From NCBI GenBank assembly GCA_023379805.1, contig JAMCPI010000015.1, positions 23,816-87,815 of the forward strand: a stretch of 64,000 nucleotides of DNA, in the 5' to 3' direction. This stretch comes from Nitrososphaerota archaeon (GTDB lineage: Archaea; Thermoproteota; Nitrososphaeria; Nitrososphaerales; JACPRH01). Position numbers and translations under genes: made by a program. Below are positions 8,092 through 16,328 of the stretch, one piece after another. Position 1 is the stretch's first letter. Every line of letters begins with the position of its first letter. The notes beneath the pieces were generated by a model. The model was given only the letters and a program-made list of their open reading frames with translations. It did no database searches and was not told where the DNA came from.

Positions 8092-8601
8092 TTGCGACTT
8101 CCCATCTGCTCATTTGACGCCAAAACCGGAATACTCTGCCCAAAATGCGAGAGTAAGCTCCGGAGCGGTCACATAACACAGTCCGACGTCGAAGTATCCA
8201 TTAAAATGTCTGAGCTGCAGGAGAAGATACCGGAGCTTGACAAGACAACCCTCCTACATGCAACAGAGGTGGACAGGGATTTACTGCTCATAATGGGCAA
8301 AGGAGACCATGATGTAATCCGCAAAAACCTCACACTCTTCAAAAAGGTAGAGGGGGCACTTCACCGCAAAATTTGGATAGTGGAAGGAGATGCATCAGAC
8401 AGACAGGTTCTTGAAGACATCTTTTTCCCGATAAAAATACTGATGGTTAACGTAGTCTGGCTACCAGACGGAAGCCGACTCACAAAGGTAATTATCCCAG
8501 GTCGAAGAACGGAAAGATTCCCACTCGACCTTGAACAGGTTAAGAATGTAGTGAAAGCAGTCAGGGGCATCGACCTCCTAGTCGAGTTCGAGAGATCTTG
8601 A
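8092..8601 (+). CDS. NusA-like zinc-ribbon/KH protein
   Basis: A 169-residue archaeal protein. The N-terminus carries a CPKC knuckle with an upstream Cys (LPICSFDAKTGILCPKCE). The C-terminal half has a KH-like ending (TKVIIPGRRTERFPLDLEQV) of the type annotated as NusA-like or KH RNA-binding in TACK archaea. A likely role is RNA binding in transcription elongation or translation. The start is TTG with a TATA box about 40 bases upstream. It is followed 115 bases later by aspS in the same direction. The family assignment is from memory of similar proteins; the exact function is not established. Confidence 0.6.
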   Translation: MRLPICSFDAKTGILCPKCESKLRSGHITQSDVEVSIKMSELQEKIPELDKTTLLHATEVDRDLLLIMGKGDHDVIRKNLTLFKKVEGALHRKIWIVEGDASDRQVLEDIFFPIKILMVNVVWLPDGSRLTKVIIPGRRTERFPLDLEQVKNVVKAVRGIDLLVEFERS

Positions 8602-8715
8602 CCCTGAACTTGATACCACTAATCTCGACAAATAGCCGAACCTTATCACCGCATGCTCATCGGTTAGCCAGTCAGCCGGTTGGAAAACAATTAAAACATA
8701 TGACGATAAGGCGGT

Positions 8716-10047
8716 GTGAAAATGGCTTCTGACTCGGGTGACACGCTCCTCCGCAGAACACAACCTGTTGCAAAGGTTGTTTCAGACAAAGAAAAGATCG
8801 GCAGCGAGATAGTGGTAGCAGGCTGGGTTGAGGATATCAGACCTTTAGGCTCACTAATCTTCATGACTGTCCGTGACAACTCAGGGCTCATCCAGAGTGT
8901 CTTCAACCGCAAGAACGTTCCGGAAACGCTGTTCGAAGCGGTCAAGAACATCCCGAGGCAGAGTGTTGTCGCGGTTAGAGGCGTATTGAAGGCGGGGAAG
9001 AGTCCGGCGAATCCCGTTGAGGTTCAGGCTGAGGAGATACAGGTTCTCTCGGAGGCTGTTCACCCGCTTCCCCTAGACCCAACTGGAAGAGTTGAAGCGT
9101 TAATTGATACTCGGTTGGACTCGCGGGCACTGGATCTCCGGAGCCCTAAGACAATGGCCATCTTCAAGATCCGCCACACGGTCCTACACTCAATTAGGGA
9201 AACGCTATACGAAGAGGGCTTCTGGGAGGTGAATACAGCCAAGATCATTGGGCAAGCAGCTGAGGGCGGTGCAAACCTGTTCCCGTTCAGCTACTTCGAG
9301 CAAAAAGCGTTCCTAGCCCAAAGCCCGCAGCTGTACAAGGAGCAGCTCACAATGTCTCTTGGCAGAGTGTTCGAAATAGCAAACTACTACCGGGCTGAAA
9401 AATCTCATACCACTAGGCATCTCAACGAGTTCACCAGCGTAGACATTGAAGCCGCATTCGCGGGGAAGGATGATGTGATGAAAATCCTCGAGAAGATGGT
9501 TGTAAACGCGGTCAAAGACGTAGTGAAGCAGCGAGCCGCTGAGCTAGAAGCACTGGGGCAGCGGCTGAATGTGCCTGAAGCCCCCTTCACTCGTGTAACC
9601 TACAGTCAAGCAGTCAAAGAGCTGAACAGCAAAGGAGTCAAGATAAGCGAAGGAGATGATTTGCGAGATAATGATCTGAGAATGCTAGGGGAGATCCACC
9701 CTGAGTACTGGTGGTTAGTTGACTGGCCAGCCTCGCTGAAACCGTTCTACATCAAACGGACAGCGGACGGCAAATACGCGTTATCATTCGATCTTCAACA
9801 TGGATACCTTGAACTAGCCTCAGGAGGTAGCCGCGTGTCAAACCCCAAGGAGCTGGAACAGAGACTTAAAGAAGCAGATCTGCAGATTGAAAGCTTCGAA
9901 TCCCACCTGAAAACCTTCCAGTGGGGAATGCCCCCGCACTCCGGATGGGGCTTCGGACTTGACCGCTTCATAATGGTGGTCACCGGAGCTAAAAACATTC
10001 GGGAAGCAGTCCTTTACCCGCGAGACCAGTTCAGACTAACCCCTTAG
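8716..10047 (+). CDS. aspS: Aspartyl-tRNA synthetase (archaeal type)
   Basis: Class II synthetase that charges tRNA-Asp. The archaeal form is often non-discriminating and also makes Asp-tRNA-Asn. An N-terminal OB-fold anticodon domain (about 20-125: VAGWVEDIRPLG) precedes the catalytic core. Motif 2 lies near FEIANYYRAEKS...RHLNEFTSVDIE and motif 3 is GWGFGLDRFIM near the C-terminus. The length (about 443) is typical of archaeal AspRS. GTG at 8716 gives 443 residues, but the ATG at 8722 is better placed behind AAGGCGGTG and is my preferred start. Discrimination between Asp and Asn tRNA cannot be judged by eye. Confidence 0.93.
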   Translation: MKMASDSGDTLLRRTQPVAKVVSDKEKIGSEIVVAGWVEDIRPLGSLIFMTVRDNSGLIQSVFNRKNVPETLFEAVKNIPRQSVVAVRGVLKAGKSPANPVEVQAEEIQVLSEAVHPLPLDPTGRVEALIDTRLDSRALDLRSPKTMAIFKIRHTVLHSIRETLYEEGFWEVNTAKIIGQAAEGGANLFPFSYFEQKAFLAQSPQLYKEQLTMSLGRVFEIANYYRAEKSHTTRHLNEFTSVDIEAAFAGKDDVMKILEKMVVNAVKDVVKQRAAELEALGQRLNVPEAPFTRVTYSQAVKELNSKGVKISEGDDLRDNDLRMLGEIHPEYWWLVDWPASLKPFYIKRTADGKYALSFDLQHGYLELASGGSRVSNPKELEQRLKEADLQIESFESHLKTFQWGMPPHSGWGFGLDRFIMVVTGAKNIREAVLYPRDQFRLTP

Positions 10048-10091
10048 CTGTCAACAAAAAACAGCCAATGAGCGCTGGAGCATCTAGTAAT

Positions 10092-11315
10092 CTAAAGGGC
10101 CTTGAAGTTGTCAGCCCAGCTGGTGTATGCTCGGAGCATGTCACCTGAGACGCTTGGTCGACGTCTCTTCAAGACCTCTTTGAAGTCGTCCAGTGTGATT
10201 GCGCGCGGCTGTGAGGTTTTGTCCTTAGCGACACCGGATTCGAACAGCTCCGAGACCACTCTGATCTGGACTGCTTGACAGATGTCTTTGACATCGCTAC
10301 CGGTGTATCCTTCGGTGATGTCAGCTAGATCCTCCAGTTTCACGTTAGGATCCATTCTAAGCGGCGCTGTGTATTGTCGCAACATGTAGATCCGTGAGTC
10401 CTTATCCGGGAGCGGCACGTAGATCCGTTTCTGGAAACGTCTCAGAAAAGGTGAGTCGAGCGCCCAAGGCTTGTTAGTAGCGCCGATAACGTATAGGTGA
10501 AGGTTCTTGCCCTTGTCGGAGATTCCGTCCATCTCCTTCAGGAACTGGTTTCTGACACGCACCTCGCCACCAACCTCCTGTGAACGGGAGCCAAGGAGCG
10601 AGTCGAGCTCATCGATGAAGATGATTACTGACGGGGCGCCGTTCTTCAGCATATCGCGGGTAGAGTTGAAGAGCTTGGCAACGTTCTTCTCAGCCTCACC
10701 CAGCCACTTTGACATAATCGAGGCGGCATCAACAGTCAAGAAGTAGCCGTCTATTTTCGCCGCGGTCGCAGCAGCCAGCATAGTCTTGCCGCAGCCAGGA
10801 GGACCATACATGAGTATCCCGCGCGGCCACCCTAGGGGGAAAAGATCAGGCCGCTCAATAGGGAAGATTATAGATTCGTTGAGTGCCTTCTTCGCATCAT
10901 CTAGACCGATGACCTCCTCCCACTTTACGTCAGGCTTCTCCTGAACAATAAGATCCTCGTAAGTCGCTTTAAGGGACTGAACAACTTGAGGAGTGTTGCC
11001 GTTACCACCGACGTTAGCACTCTCAGAAGGTGTCATTGCGGTGAAGGCTGGACCGGACTCGGTGTCGCGCGACTCTTGAATGCTGTATCCGTGAGCTGAT
11101 GTCAAGGCCTTGATGCGCTCCTGATAAGCGGATGCTCGCTCAAGGTAAAGCTTGTTCAGATTATAGTCAGGGTAAAGTTGAGCCAGCTTGATGAGTGTGG
11201 AGATCGCGCGTTGATACATTTGGATCGCCATGCCTCGCGAGCCCTGTGAATCGAAGCGAATTGCTTCAGCGGCGTATTTTCCTGCGGCGTCCTCCAACTC
11301 TTTAGCTGCTGACAA
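10092..11315 (-). CDS. cdvC: CdvC: Vps4-type AAA+ ATPase of cell division
   Basis: An AAA+ ATPase that remodels ESCRT-III filaments during Cdv-type cytokinesis. An N-terminal MIT three-helix domain (about 1-75) binds the CdvB tail; a flexible linker (about 80-118) follows. The ATPase domain has Walker A GPPGCGKT (171-178), Walker B IIFIDE (231-236), the pore segment around KWLGEAEKN, and the arginine-rich FLRRFQKR second region. Its 407 residues exceed Sulfolobus CdvC slightly. It is transcribed after cdvB with only 8 bases between them, so they form one operon. No cdvA is seen in this window. Confidence 0.93.
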   Translation of the reverse strand: MSAAKELEDAAGKYAAEAIRFDSQGSRGMAIQMYQRAISTLIKLAQLYPDYNLNKLYLERASAYQERIKALTSAHGYSIQESRDTESGPAFTAMTPSESANVGGNGNTPQVVQSLKATYEDLIVQEKPDVKWEEVIGLDDAKKALNESIIFPIERPDLFPLGWPRGILMYGPPGCGKTMLAAATAAKIDGYFLTVDAASIMSKWLGEAEKNVAKLFNSTRDMLKNGAPSVIIFIDELDSLLGSRSQEVGGEVRVRNQFLKEMDGISDKGKNLHLYVIGATNKPWALDSPFLRRFQKRIYVPLPDKDSRIYMLRQYTAPLRMDPNVKLEDLADITEGYTGSDVKDICQAVQIRVVSELFESGVAKDKTSQPRAITLDDFKEVLKRRRPSVSGDMLRAYTSWADNFKAL

Positions 11316-11323
11316 TTAACCGC

Positions 11324-12169
11324 CTACTCCTCCGTGCTTCCCAGTTTAACCTTACCTTCGGAAACCAGTTTAATCACTGTTTTCTCAACTTCATCAGCTG
11401 GAAGTTTCAAAGTGGCGGCTGCATCCAAGATGTTCAAGTGACCGCTCCGTCTATCAATGTAGTTAAATATCTTATCCTCCGCCGCAGCATTCCCCTTAGG
11501 TTTACCGAGAATCACCGGTTTGAAACCCGGCTCGCTTGAATCATCATCAGTGGCCAGCAACGCGATCCGCTCAACCTTCTCGAACATTGAGTCACCGCTC
11601 GCCGAGGCGATTGACTGCGGAATATCGTCCTTTAGCTCCATAGTCTTCTCCTCGCTGAAGAGCTTGGCCTTTTCAAAGAGATCCCGCTCGCTCTCGTTCT
11701 TGATGTCTAGCGAAATCGATGGGGAGAGGTTACCTAAGCCAGCCAACGTCTCTGAAAGCGATTTGTTAACTTCATCAGTCGCATTTTCAAGCGCAGGCAC
11801 TACACCCGAAATAGATTTGCTGATGCTCTTTATGATTTTGAACGACTCATTCACGTTAACAAAGACGTCACCAACATCCCGTATGCTCTGAATCCTCACA
11901 ATAATCTGGGTTAAGGCCAGCTCGCTGACCTTCACCACCCGCAGCACCTTCTTTATCTCTGAGAGCTCAACTGCAAAAACTGTCGCACGACTATCATCTC
12001 GCTCCTCAATCGACTGGACAACCTGTTCAAACAGAGCCTGACGCCGGTTCTCCAGCCTAACGCGAAGCAGAGCTATCTCCCGTTTATGAGCCTCAATCTT
12101 GTTTGTAGCAGAGGCTAGCTTCTGCTTTAGATCATCCTCGCCACCAAAAAGACGTTGCGCGAGCCTCAA
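11324..12169 (-). CDS. cdvB: CdvB: ESCRT-III protein with C-terminal winged helix
   Basis: An archaeal ESCRT-III subunit that polymerises at the division site. The N-terminal two-thirds is the helical Snf7-like core, beginning RLAQRLFGGEDDLKQKL and with the long second helix near ERDDSRATVFAVELSEIKK. After a linker, residues about 225-281 form a winged helix (LDAAATLKLPADEVEKTVIK), the domain that binds CdvA in crenarchaea. A FKPVILGKPKG stretch before it may be the MIT-binding motif for CdvC. The start is TTG. The 5' leader contains a strong hairpin at 12190-12231. The gene is followed by cdvC. Confidence 0.92.
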   Translation of the reverse strand: MRLAQRLFGGEDDLKQKLASATNKIEAHKREIALLRVRLENRRQALFEQVVQSIEERDDSRATVFAVELSEIKKVLRVVKVSELALTQIIVRIQSIRDVGDVFVNVNESFKIIKSISKSISGVVPALENATDEVNKSLSETLAGLGNLSPSISLDIKNESERDLFEKAKLFSEEKTMELKDDIPQSIASASGDSMFEKVERIALLATDDDSSEPGFKPVILGKPKGNAAAEDKIFNYIDRRSGHLNILDAAATLKLPADEVEKTVIKLVSEGKVKLGSTEE

Positions 12170-12189
12170 AACAATATCACCAGATTACT

Positions 12190-12231
12190 AGCTAGGAATC
12201 TCCATCCTCCAAGGGAGACCATGTCCTAGCT
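12190..12231 (-). promoter_or_regulatory. Hairpin in the 5' leader of the cdvB-cdvC operon
   Basis: Eight-base inverted arms AGCTAGGA (12190-12197) and TCCTAGCT (12224-12231) enclose a second stem TCTCC/GGAGA. The element ends 20 bases upstream of the cdvB TTG. A TATA-like TTTACATTAAT (about 12250-12260, minus strand) would place the transcript start close to the outer stem, so the hairpin could fill most of the leader. Confidence 0.55.
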
Positions 12232-12287
12232 ACGCTAACCGCCAATTAATGTAAACCACCGGAAAGTCTTAGTGTAAAATAGGGGAA

Positions 12288-12354
12288 GACAGTTGTGTCG
12301 ATCCGGCAGGGACCCATTTGTTTGGGCCCCGACTCCGGATTAAACGCAACTGTC
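12288..12354 (-). ncRNA. Long imperfect hairpin between the two ESCRT-III genes
   Basis: A 67-base nested inverted repeat: outer arms GACAGTTG/CAACTGTC (8 bp), middle arms ATCCGG/CCGGAT (6 bp) and an inner stem GGGACCC/GGGCCCC (6 of 7 pairs), with loop ATTTGTTT. It lies 22 bases beyond the stop of the upstream cdvB paralogue (minus strand) and 119 bases upstream of cdvB. It could be a terminator or attenuator, a processed small RNA or a remnant of a tiny mobile repeat; there is no T-run typical of a terminator. Confidence 0.45.
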
Positions 12355-12376
12355 GCGCTACCTTCGTCTGATGGGT

Positions 12377-13135
12377 TTAGCTGAAGCTTGCGGTACTTGT
12401 GAAAGATGAGTCAGAGGTAGCGGGAAGATCTGGGAACTTCTCCTTCATTCTCTGCTCGGCAACAGCTGATGCCTCGGCCATGATCTTCTCAGCCTCTTCG
12501 TTAGCGGCCTCGAAGTTCAGGGTAGATCCACCGAGCTGCCCAGCATCTACGAGGATGCTGCCTAGCAGTCCACCGATCTCTCCTATCTCGTTCTCAGCTT
12601 CGGGTAAGACGCTTGTGAGCCCGGCCTTTACGCTCCTAATGACGGACATTGCAGGTGTTAGGGTGACCACAATGTCTCCTAGTTCCTGAACGGTGTTGAG
12701 TCTCATGCTGATCTGTTCAAGCGCTAGTTTCGCAGAGGTTACCATCTTGTTCATCTTTCTGAGCTCAGCGAGTTCGTTCGCAAAGACAGATGCGTGCGCT
12801 ACATCGTGTTTTTGGATGGATGCTACAACCTTAGCGAAGATAGCCTGATCTCTATCCTTTAGCTTCGCAGATGCGGAGTCGAGTTTCGAGATTTGTACTT
12901 GGATTTGTCGCATTGCTTGTTCGAGACGAGGCTTCAGAGGTCCAGCTGACCTGACCGCGCCGCGAACTTTTTCACCTAGTGTTGCTTGATTCGGCTTAAC
13001 CCAATTTTTACTGAAGCTAGACGTAGTTTTACACCTGTTTCTAAAGGGGAGGACTTTTGTCGATAAGAAGGGAAGTATAACAAGTTCAACCAAAAAGGAA
13101 AAAACGATGCACCCTTTCAACAGCACACACAGCAT
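12377..13135 (-). CDS. CdvB paralogue (ESCRT-III without winged helix)
   Basis: A second ESCRT-III subunit. The helical core is clear from about residue 52 (LGEKVRGAV...LKPRLEQAMRQIQVQISKLD) and closely follows the Thaumarchaeota-type CdvB paralogues. It lacks the C-terminal winged helix and ends in a Ser/Thr-rich tail. The N-terminus is a problem: relatives begin about where FSKNW occurs here (near residue 42), but no ATG, GTG or TTG exists in frame there. The ATG at 13135 or TTG at 13093 would add 40-odd hydrophobic residues (IVFSFLVELVILPFL). Either this paralogue has a true membrane-associating N-terminus or a non-standard start is used. Confidence 0.82.
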   Translation of the reverse strand: MLCVLLKGCIVFSFLVELVILPFLSTKVLPFRNRCKTTSSFSKNWVKPNQATLGEKVRGAVRSAGPLKPRLEQAMRQIQVQISKLDSASAKLKDRDQAIFAKVVASIQKHDVAHASVFANELAELRKMNKMVTSAKLALEQISMRLNTVQELGDIVVTLTPAMSVIRSVKAGLTSVLPEAENEIGEIGGLLGSILVDAGQLGGSTLNFEAANEEAEKIMAEASAVAEQRMKEKFPDLPATSDSSFTSTASFS

Positions 13136-13206
13136 ATACGTTCAAAAAAAGCTTACAAAGCCAGTTCACAGAGATTCTTAAAAACAACCTGAATCGAATA
13201 GGCGAG

Positions 13207-14364
13207 ATGATGAAGATAATCCGCCTCAAAATACTGAGCCCAATACTAGTACTATTAATCGCAATGCCGCTGCTAAGCGTCCCCCACATCGCTGCATCAG
13301 ACTGCGATAAAACATCCACAGGCAACACTCCGCTAACGGAGATGGGTAACAACCTATACCAAGGAAAGAAGGGAGGGTTATACCCCGATGGAAACACTCT
13401 TCCAGCAAATGTACAGCAAATAGATTTGGCGATTGCGAATGAGATTCAACCGTTGAACAAAGAAGGCAAGCCTGACTCTGAAAACGGAAAAATTGTATTC
13501 CTATCTATTGGAAACATGATCACCTCAATGGAGTTCCAAGTCTTCAAAAGGGTAGCAGATCCAGACCCGTTAAAGAACCCCAAGGTAACAGTCATCAACG
13601 GGGCCATGGAGGGAGTGGCTGCGTCAGGAATAGCTACCAGAGAAACAGATCTTTACTGGAAAGGCATCCGAGGCATCCTTAACGGCAGCGACTTAACTCC
13701 TCAACAGGTTCAGGTGGTTTGGCTTAAAGACAACAACCAAGCCCAACGATTCTTCCCTGGCGACGCCGAGAACCTTGAACAAGATTTGAAGATAGGAGTG
13801 CAAAACCTGAAGCAGGAGTATGTTAACCTCAAAATTGTCTACCTGTCAAGCAGCAGCTATGACGGCTACGACGTAACTAGAGATATTCCCGAACCCTACG
13901 CATACGAAACGGGTTTCGGAGTAAAGTGGTTGATCGAATCTCAGCTTAACGGTGATCCAGAGTTGAACTACGACCCCTCAAAGGGCCCCGTAAAGGCGCC
14001 ACTGCTTAGATGGGGACCATACCTCTGGGCGGACGGAACAAACCAGCGTAAAGTAGACAACCTCAGCTGGCAATGCTCAGACTTCGATGACACAGGAACC
14101 AATCCCTCCGACACAGGTCAAGCAAAAGTATCTAAGCTACTTCTCAACTTCCTCCAAAGAGACCCTGTCGCCCGCACATGGTATCTCTCAGATAAGGCGC
14201 AGAGCAGCACAGTAGAACAGCTAGTATTCACGCAACCCTTCCCAATCGAGCTAATAGCTGTCCCAGCAGTCGCAATCATCGTTGTAGCAGCACTACTGGT
14301 AAGATTCATAAGAAAAAGGGGCGAAACGGACGAGGAACCCCGGCGGCCCGATGACTCAGAGTAG
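13207..14364 (+). CDS. Secreted, membrane-anchored SGNH-hydrolase-like protein
   Basis: A 385-residue surface protein: a signal peptide (about 1-30), a large extracellular domain, a C-terminal membrane helix (about 345-368) and a basic/acidic tail. The domain has an SGNH-like start block KIVFLSIGNMITSMEF (95-110) and the closing block DDTGTNPSDTGQAKV. In bacterial relatives that I recall the closing block reads DGTHPS, supplying the catalytic histidine; here Asn replaces His. The first block has no obvious Gly-x-Ser nucleophile either. It may therefore be a non-catalytic, sugar-binding derivative. It is divergent from the cdvB paralogue. The family call is tentative. Confidence 0.5.
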   Translation: MMKIIRLKILSPILVLLIAMPLLSVPHIAASDCDKTSTGNTPLTEMGNNLYQGKKGGLYPDGNTLPANVQQIDLAIANEIQPLNKEGKPDSENGKIVFLSIGNMITSMEFQVFKRVADPDPLKNPKVTVINGAMEGVAASGIATRETDLYWKGIRGILNGSDLTPQQVQVVWLKDNNQAQRFFPGDAENLEQDLKIGVQNLKQEYVNLKIVYLSSSSYDGYDVTRDIPEPYAYETGFGVKWLIESQLNGDPELNYDPSKGPVKAPLLRWGPYLWADGTNQRKVDNLSWQCSDFDDTGTNPSDTGQAKVSKLLLNFLQRDPVARTWYLSDKAQSSTVEQLVFTQPFPIELIAVPAVAIIVVAALLVRFIRKRGETDEEPRRPDDSE

Positions 14365-14492
14365 GCAAACTAACTAGCCGGTTACCGGATGATTAACTGC
14401 AAGAAAACAGCATGTCTGTAAAGCAAATATAATCTGAAAGATTGAAGGAATAATTAGTATTACATGCTGTTCATCTACTACTGCGCTGGAGA

Positions 14493-15197
14493 GTGGTAAT
14501 CGGATTGCGGTCTGGATTTGTGTTGATATCTGATGTTCACTCGAACTTGGAGGCGTTAGAGGCTGTTTCGAGAGATATGCCGCGGCTTCCGATTTACTGT
14601 ATCGGTGACATTGTCGGTTACGGTGCTTCTCCCGTGGAGGTTGTTCAGCGGATTAAGATGCAGGATGCCTCCGCGGTTATGGGGAATCATGACTATGCTA
14701 CCTGCACCGGTGACACCAAGTGGTTCAACCCCGAGGCGGCGACTGCTGTCGAGTGGACTAGGCAACATATTGGCTCTGCAGAAATGAAGTATTTGCAAAG
14801 CTTGCCGTTGAGAAGAGTAGTCGAAGTTGACGGGGTAAGACTGCTCTTAGTGCACGGTAGCCCAACTGACCCGATCTTTGAATATGTTACCCCCTCAACT
14901 CACGAGCATCTCTTCAACGCATATCTCACCCATTATGAAGCACATGTCATCGCAATGGGCCATACACATGTCCCATTCATCTGGCAGGGTAGAAACGGAT
15001 ACCTTGTGAATCCCGGCTCAGTAGGCCAGCCTAGAACAGGAAATCCTGAGGCCAGCTACCTGATAATGTGGGTCGAAGACCAACAGGTCAACTTTGAGCA
15101 TCGAACCGTTCCTTACGACATTAAGACAGCAGCTGAAAAAATCCAGCAAGCAGGATTACCGGTCTTTCTTGCTGAGCGACTGTCAAGAGGCATTTAA
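14493..15197 (+). CDS. Metallophosphoesterase (YfcE/calcineurin-like)
   Basis: A 234-residue cytosolic phosphoesterase with all five metal-binding blocks of the calcineurin-like superfamily: SDVHSNLEAL (13-22), GDIVGYG, MGNHDYA, LVHGSP and MGHTHVP. The NPGSVGQPR closing motif is typical of the YfcE/MJ0936 subgroup, which hydrolyses phosphodiesters with Mn2+ or Ni2+. The physiological substrate is unknown. The GTG at 14493 follows GGAGA. It is a single-gene unit; the strong hairpin at 15290 lies about 90 bases after its stop. Confidence 0.88.
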   Translation: MVIGLRSGFVLISDVHSNLEALEAVSRDMPRLPIYCIGDIVGYGASPVEVVQRIKMQDASAVMGNHDYATCTGDTKWFNPEAATAVEWTRQHIGSAEMKYLQSLPLRRVVEVDGVRLLLVHGSPTDPIFEYVTPSTHEHLFNAYLTHYEAHVIAMGHTHVPFIWQGRNGYLVNPGSVGQPRTGNPEASYLIMWVEDQQVNFEHRTVPYDIKTAAEKIQQAGLPVFLAERLSRGI

Positions 15198-15289
15198 TCA
15201 ACGCGCTAACTTCTGTTCGTTACGTCTGTTACACACAAGGAACTAAAAACCTCAATGGTTTCTCACAGAAATAAGGGCGACCAACTCCA

Positions 15290-15337
15290 CTAGGATGGGA
15301 GGATCGCGGGCTGATTACGCCCGCCTCCCAATCCTAG
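15290..15337. ncRNA. 48-base near-perfect hairpin upstream of collagen-like cytochrome
   Basis: Outer arms CTAGGATGGGAGG and CCTCCCAATCCTAG pair over 13 bp with a single bulged A; inner arms GCGGGC/GCCCGC (6 bp) enclose loop TGATTAC. No T-run follows, so a simple terminator is not obvious. It lies 93 bases after the phosphoesterase stop and about 118 bases before the cytochrome start, so it could be a 3' end signal, a stable RNA or a protein-binding palindrome. Confidence 0.5.
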
Positions 15338-15454
15338 AGCGAATGAAAGAAACATATGTTTGCATAATTCGATATTTATCTACATATCTCGCAACAAAAC
15401 TAGAATTATATTCTACTAAACTTAATTAAATACGCAGCTCATCTCTAATCCAAG

Positions 15455-16234
15455 ATGAGCAGCCGAGTAACGACCTCGATTGCAGTTTCGATCATAGCAA
15501 TAATAATCGCAGCAGCAGCGATCGGACTCGCCCTTACTAGAGCGGGACCTCAAGGTTCAGTAGGCCCGCCGGGACAAGCTGGGCCATCCGGACCAGCTGG
15601 ACCTGCAGGACAACAGGGCCCGCAAGGACCAAAGGGCGAGCAAGGACAACAAGGGCCACCTGGGCCACAAGGACCTCCGGGACTACAGGGCCCGCCGGGA
15701 CAAGCAGCTGGCGGAGGAGTTGGTAATCTCACCACGGCGGCGGTAACCCAGATAGCTAACCAGACCGTTATGAAGGCGCTATCTAAGCAGCTTGCGTTTC
15801 CGATTACTGCCACGATTGAGCCTAGAAGGGGCTGTCCAGCGTGTCACACCTTGATTAACTCTACGAGTGGACAGTACACACTGGCTTACGAGGCGATCCA
15901 AGCAGCTAAAGCTATGAATAAGACGCATCCAGCCTTCAAACCTACTGACAACCCGAATGTTACAGAGTGCTTCCCCTGCCATGCTCCTGCCCCGTCCAAC
16001 GGTACGCGTGCAGGTAGAGGAACAGTGGCTCCCCTGACGCTTAGAGACATTGTGCATCCAGCCCACATGGGCAGCCAAGTCTTCAAGGTGCATTATGGGG
16101 GGAACTGCTTCACCTGTCACGACGTTGACGGTGAAGGCAACTTCCTGATACTCAGCCAGAAGGTAGACACCAACAACAAAGGAGTACCCAACCCGGACAA
16201 GATACCCATACCCGGAGCAATACCAGCACCATAA
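15455..16234 (+). CDS. Collagen-stalk triheme c-type cytochrome
   Basis: An extracytoplasmic cytochrome of 259 residues with an unusual build. Residues 8-28 are a single membrane anchor. Residues 31-84 are 18 uninterrupted Gly-X-Y triplets rich in Pro and Gln ([16 protein letters not shown] at the start), a collagen-like domain expected to form a triple helix about 15 nm long. A glycine linker and an Ala/Thr/Gln helix (about 92-112) follow, which could be the trimerisation unit. The head carries heme motifs CPACH (127-131), CFPCH (172-176) and CFTCH (218-222). If trimeric it would present nine hemes on a rod. It is a single gene with a hairpin terminator after it. Confidence 0.9.
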   Translation: MSSRVTTSIAVSIIAIIIAAAAIGLALTRAGPQGSVGPPGQAGPSGPAGPAGQQGPQGPKGEQGQQGPPGPQGPPGLQGPPGQAAGGGVGNLTTAAVTQIANQTVMKALSKQLAFPITATIEPRRGCPACHTLINSTSGQYTLAYEAIQAAKAMNKTHPAFKPTDNPNVTECFPCHAPAPSNGTRAGRGTVAPLTLRDIVHPAHMGSQVFKVHYGGNCFTCHDVDGEGNFLILSQKVDTNNKGVPNPDKIPIPGAIPAP

Positions 16235-16268
16235 ACAGAACAGACAGGTCTAATGCTGACTGATTTAT

Positions 16269-16303
16269 GGTGCACCCAAACTTTAGGTATGGGCCACCTT
16301 TTT
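16269..16303 (+). terminator. Hairpin and T-run terminator of the triheme cytochrome gene
   Basis: GGTG-CA-CCCA pairs with TGGG-C-CACC around an 11-base loop and is followed directly by TTTTT and a T-rich tail. It begins 35 bases after the cytochrome stop and also lies between converging genes. Confidence 0.6.
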
Positions 16304-16328
16304 CTTTTCTTTACACTCTTCCTGATGA

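Noticed and set aside
15550..15813. Cys/Gly/Pro-rich open frame on the minus strand
   Set aside because: It is the antisense shadow of the Gly-X-Y repeat of the collagen-like cytochrome.
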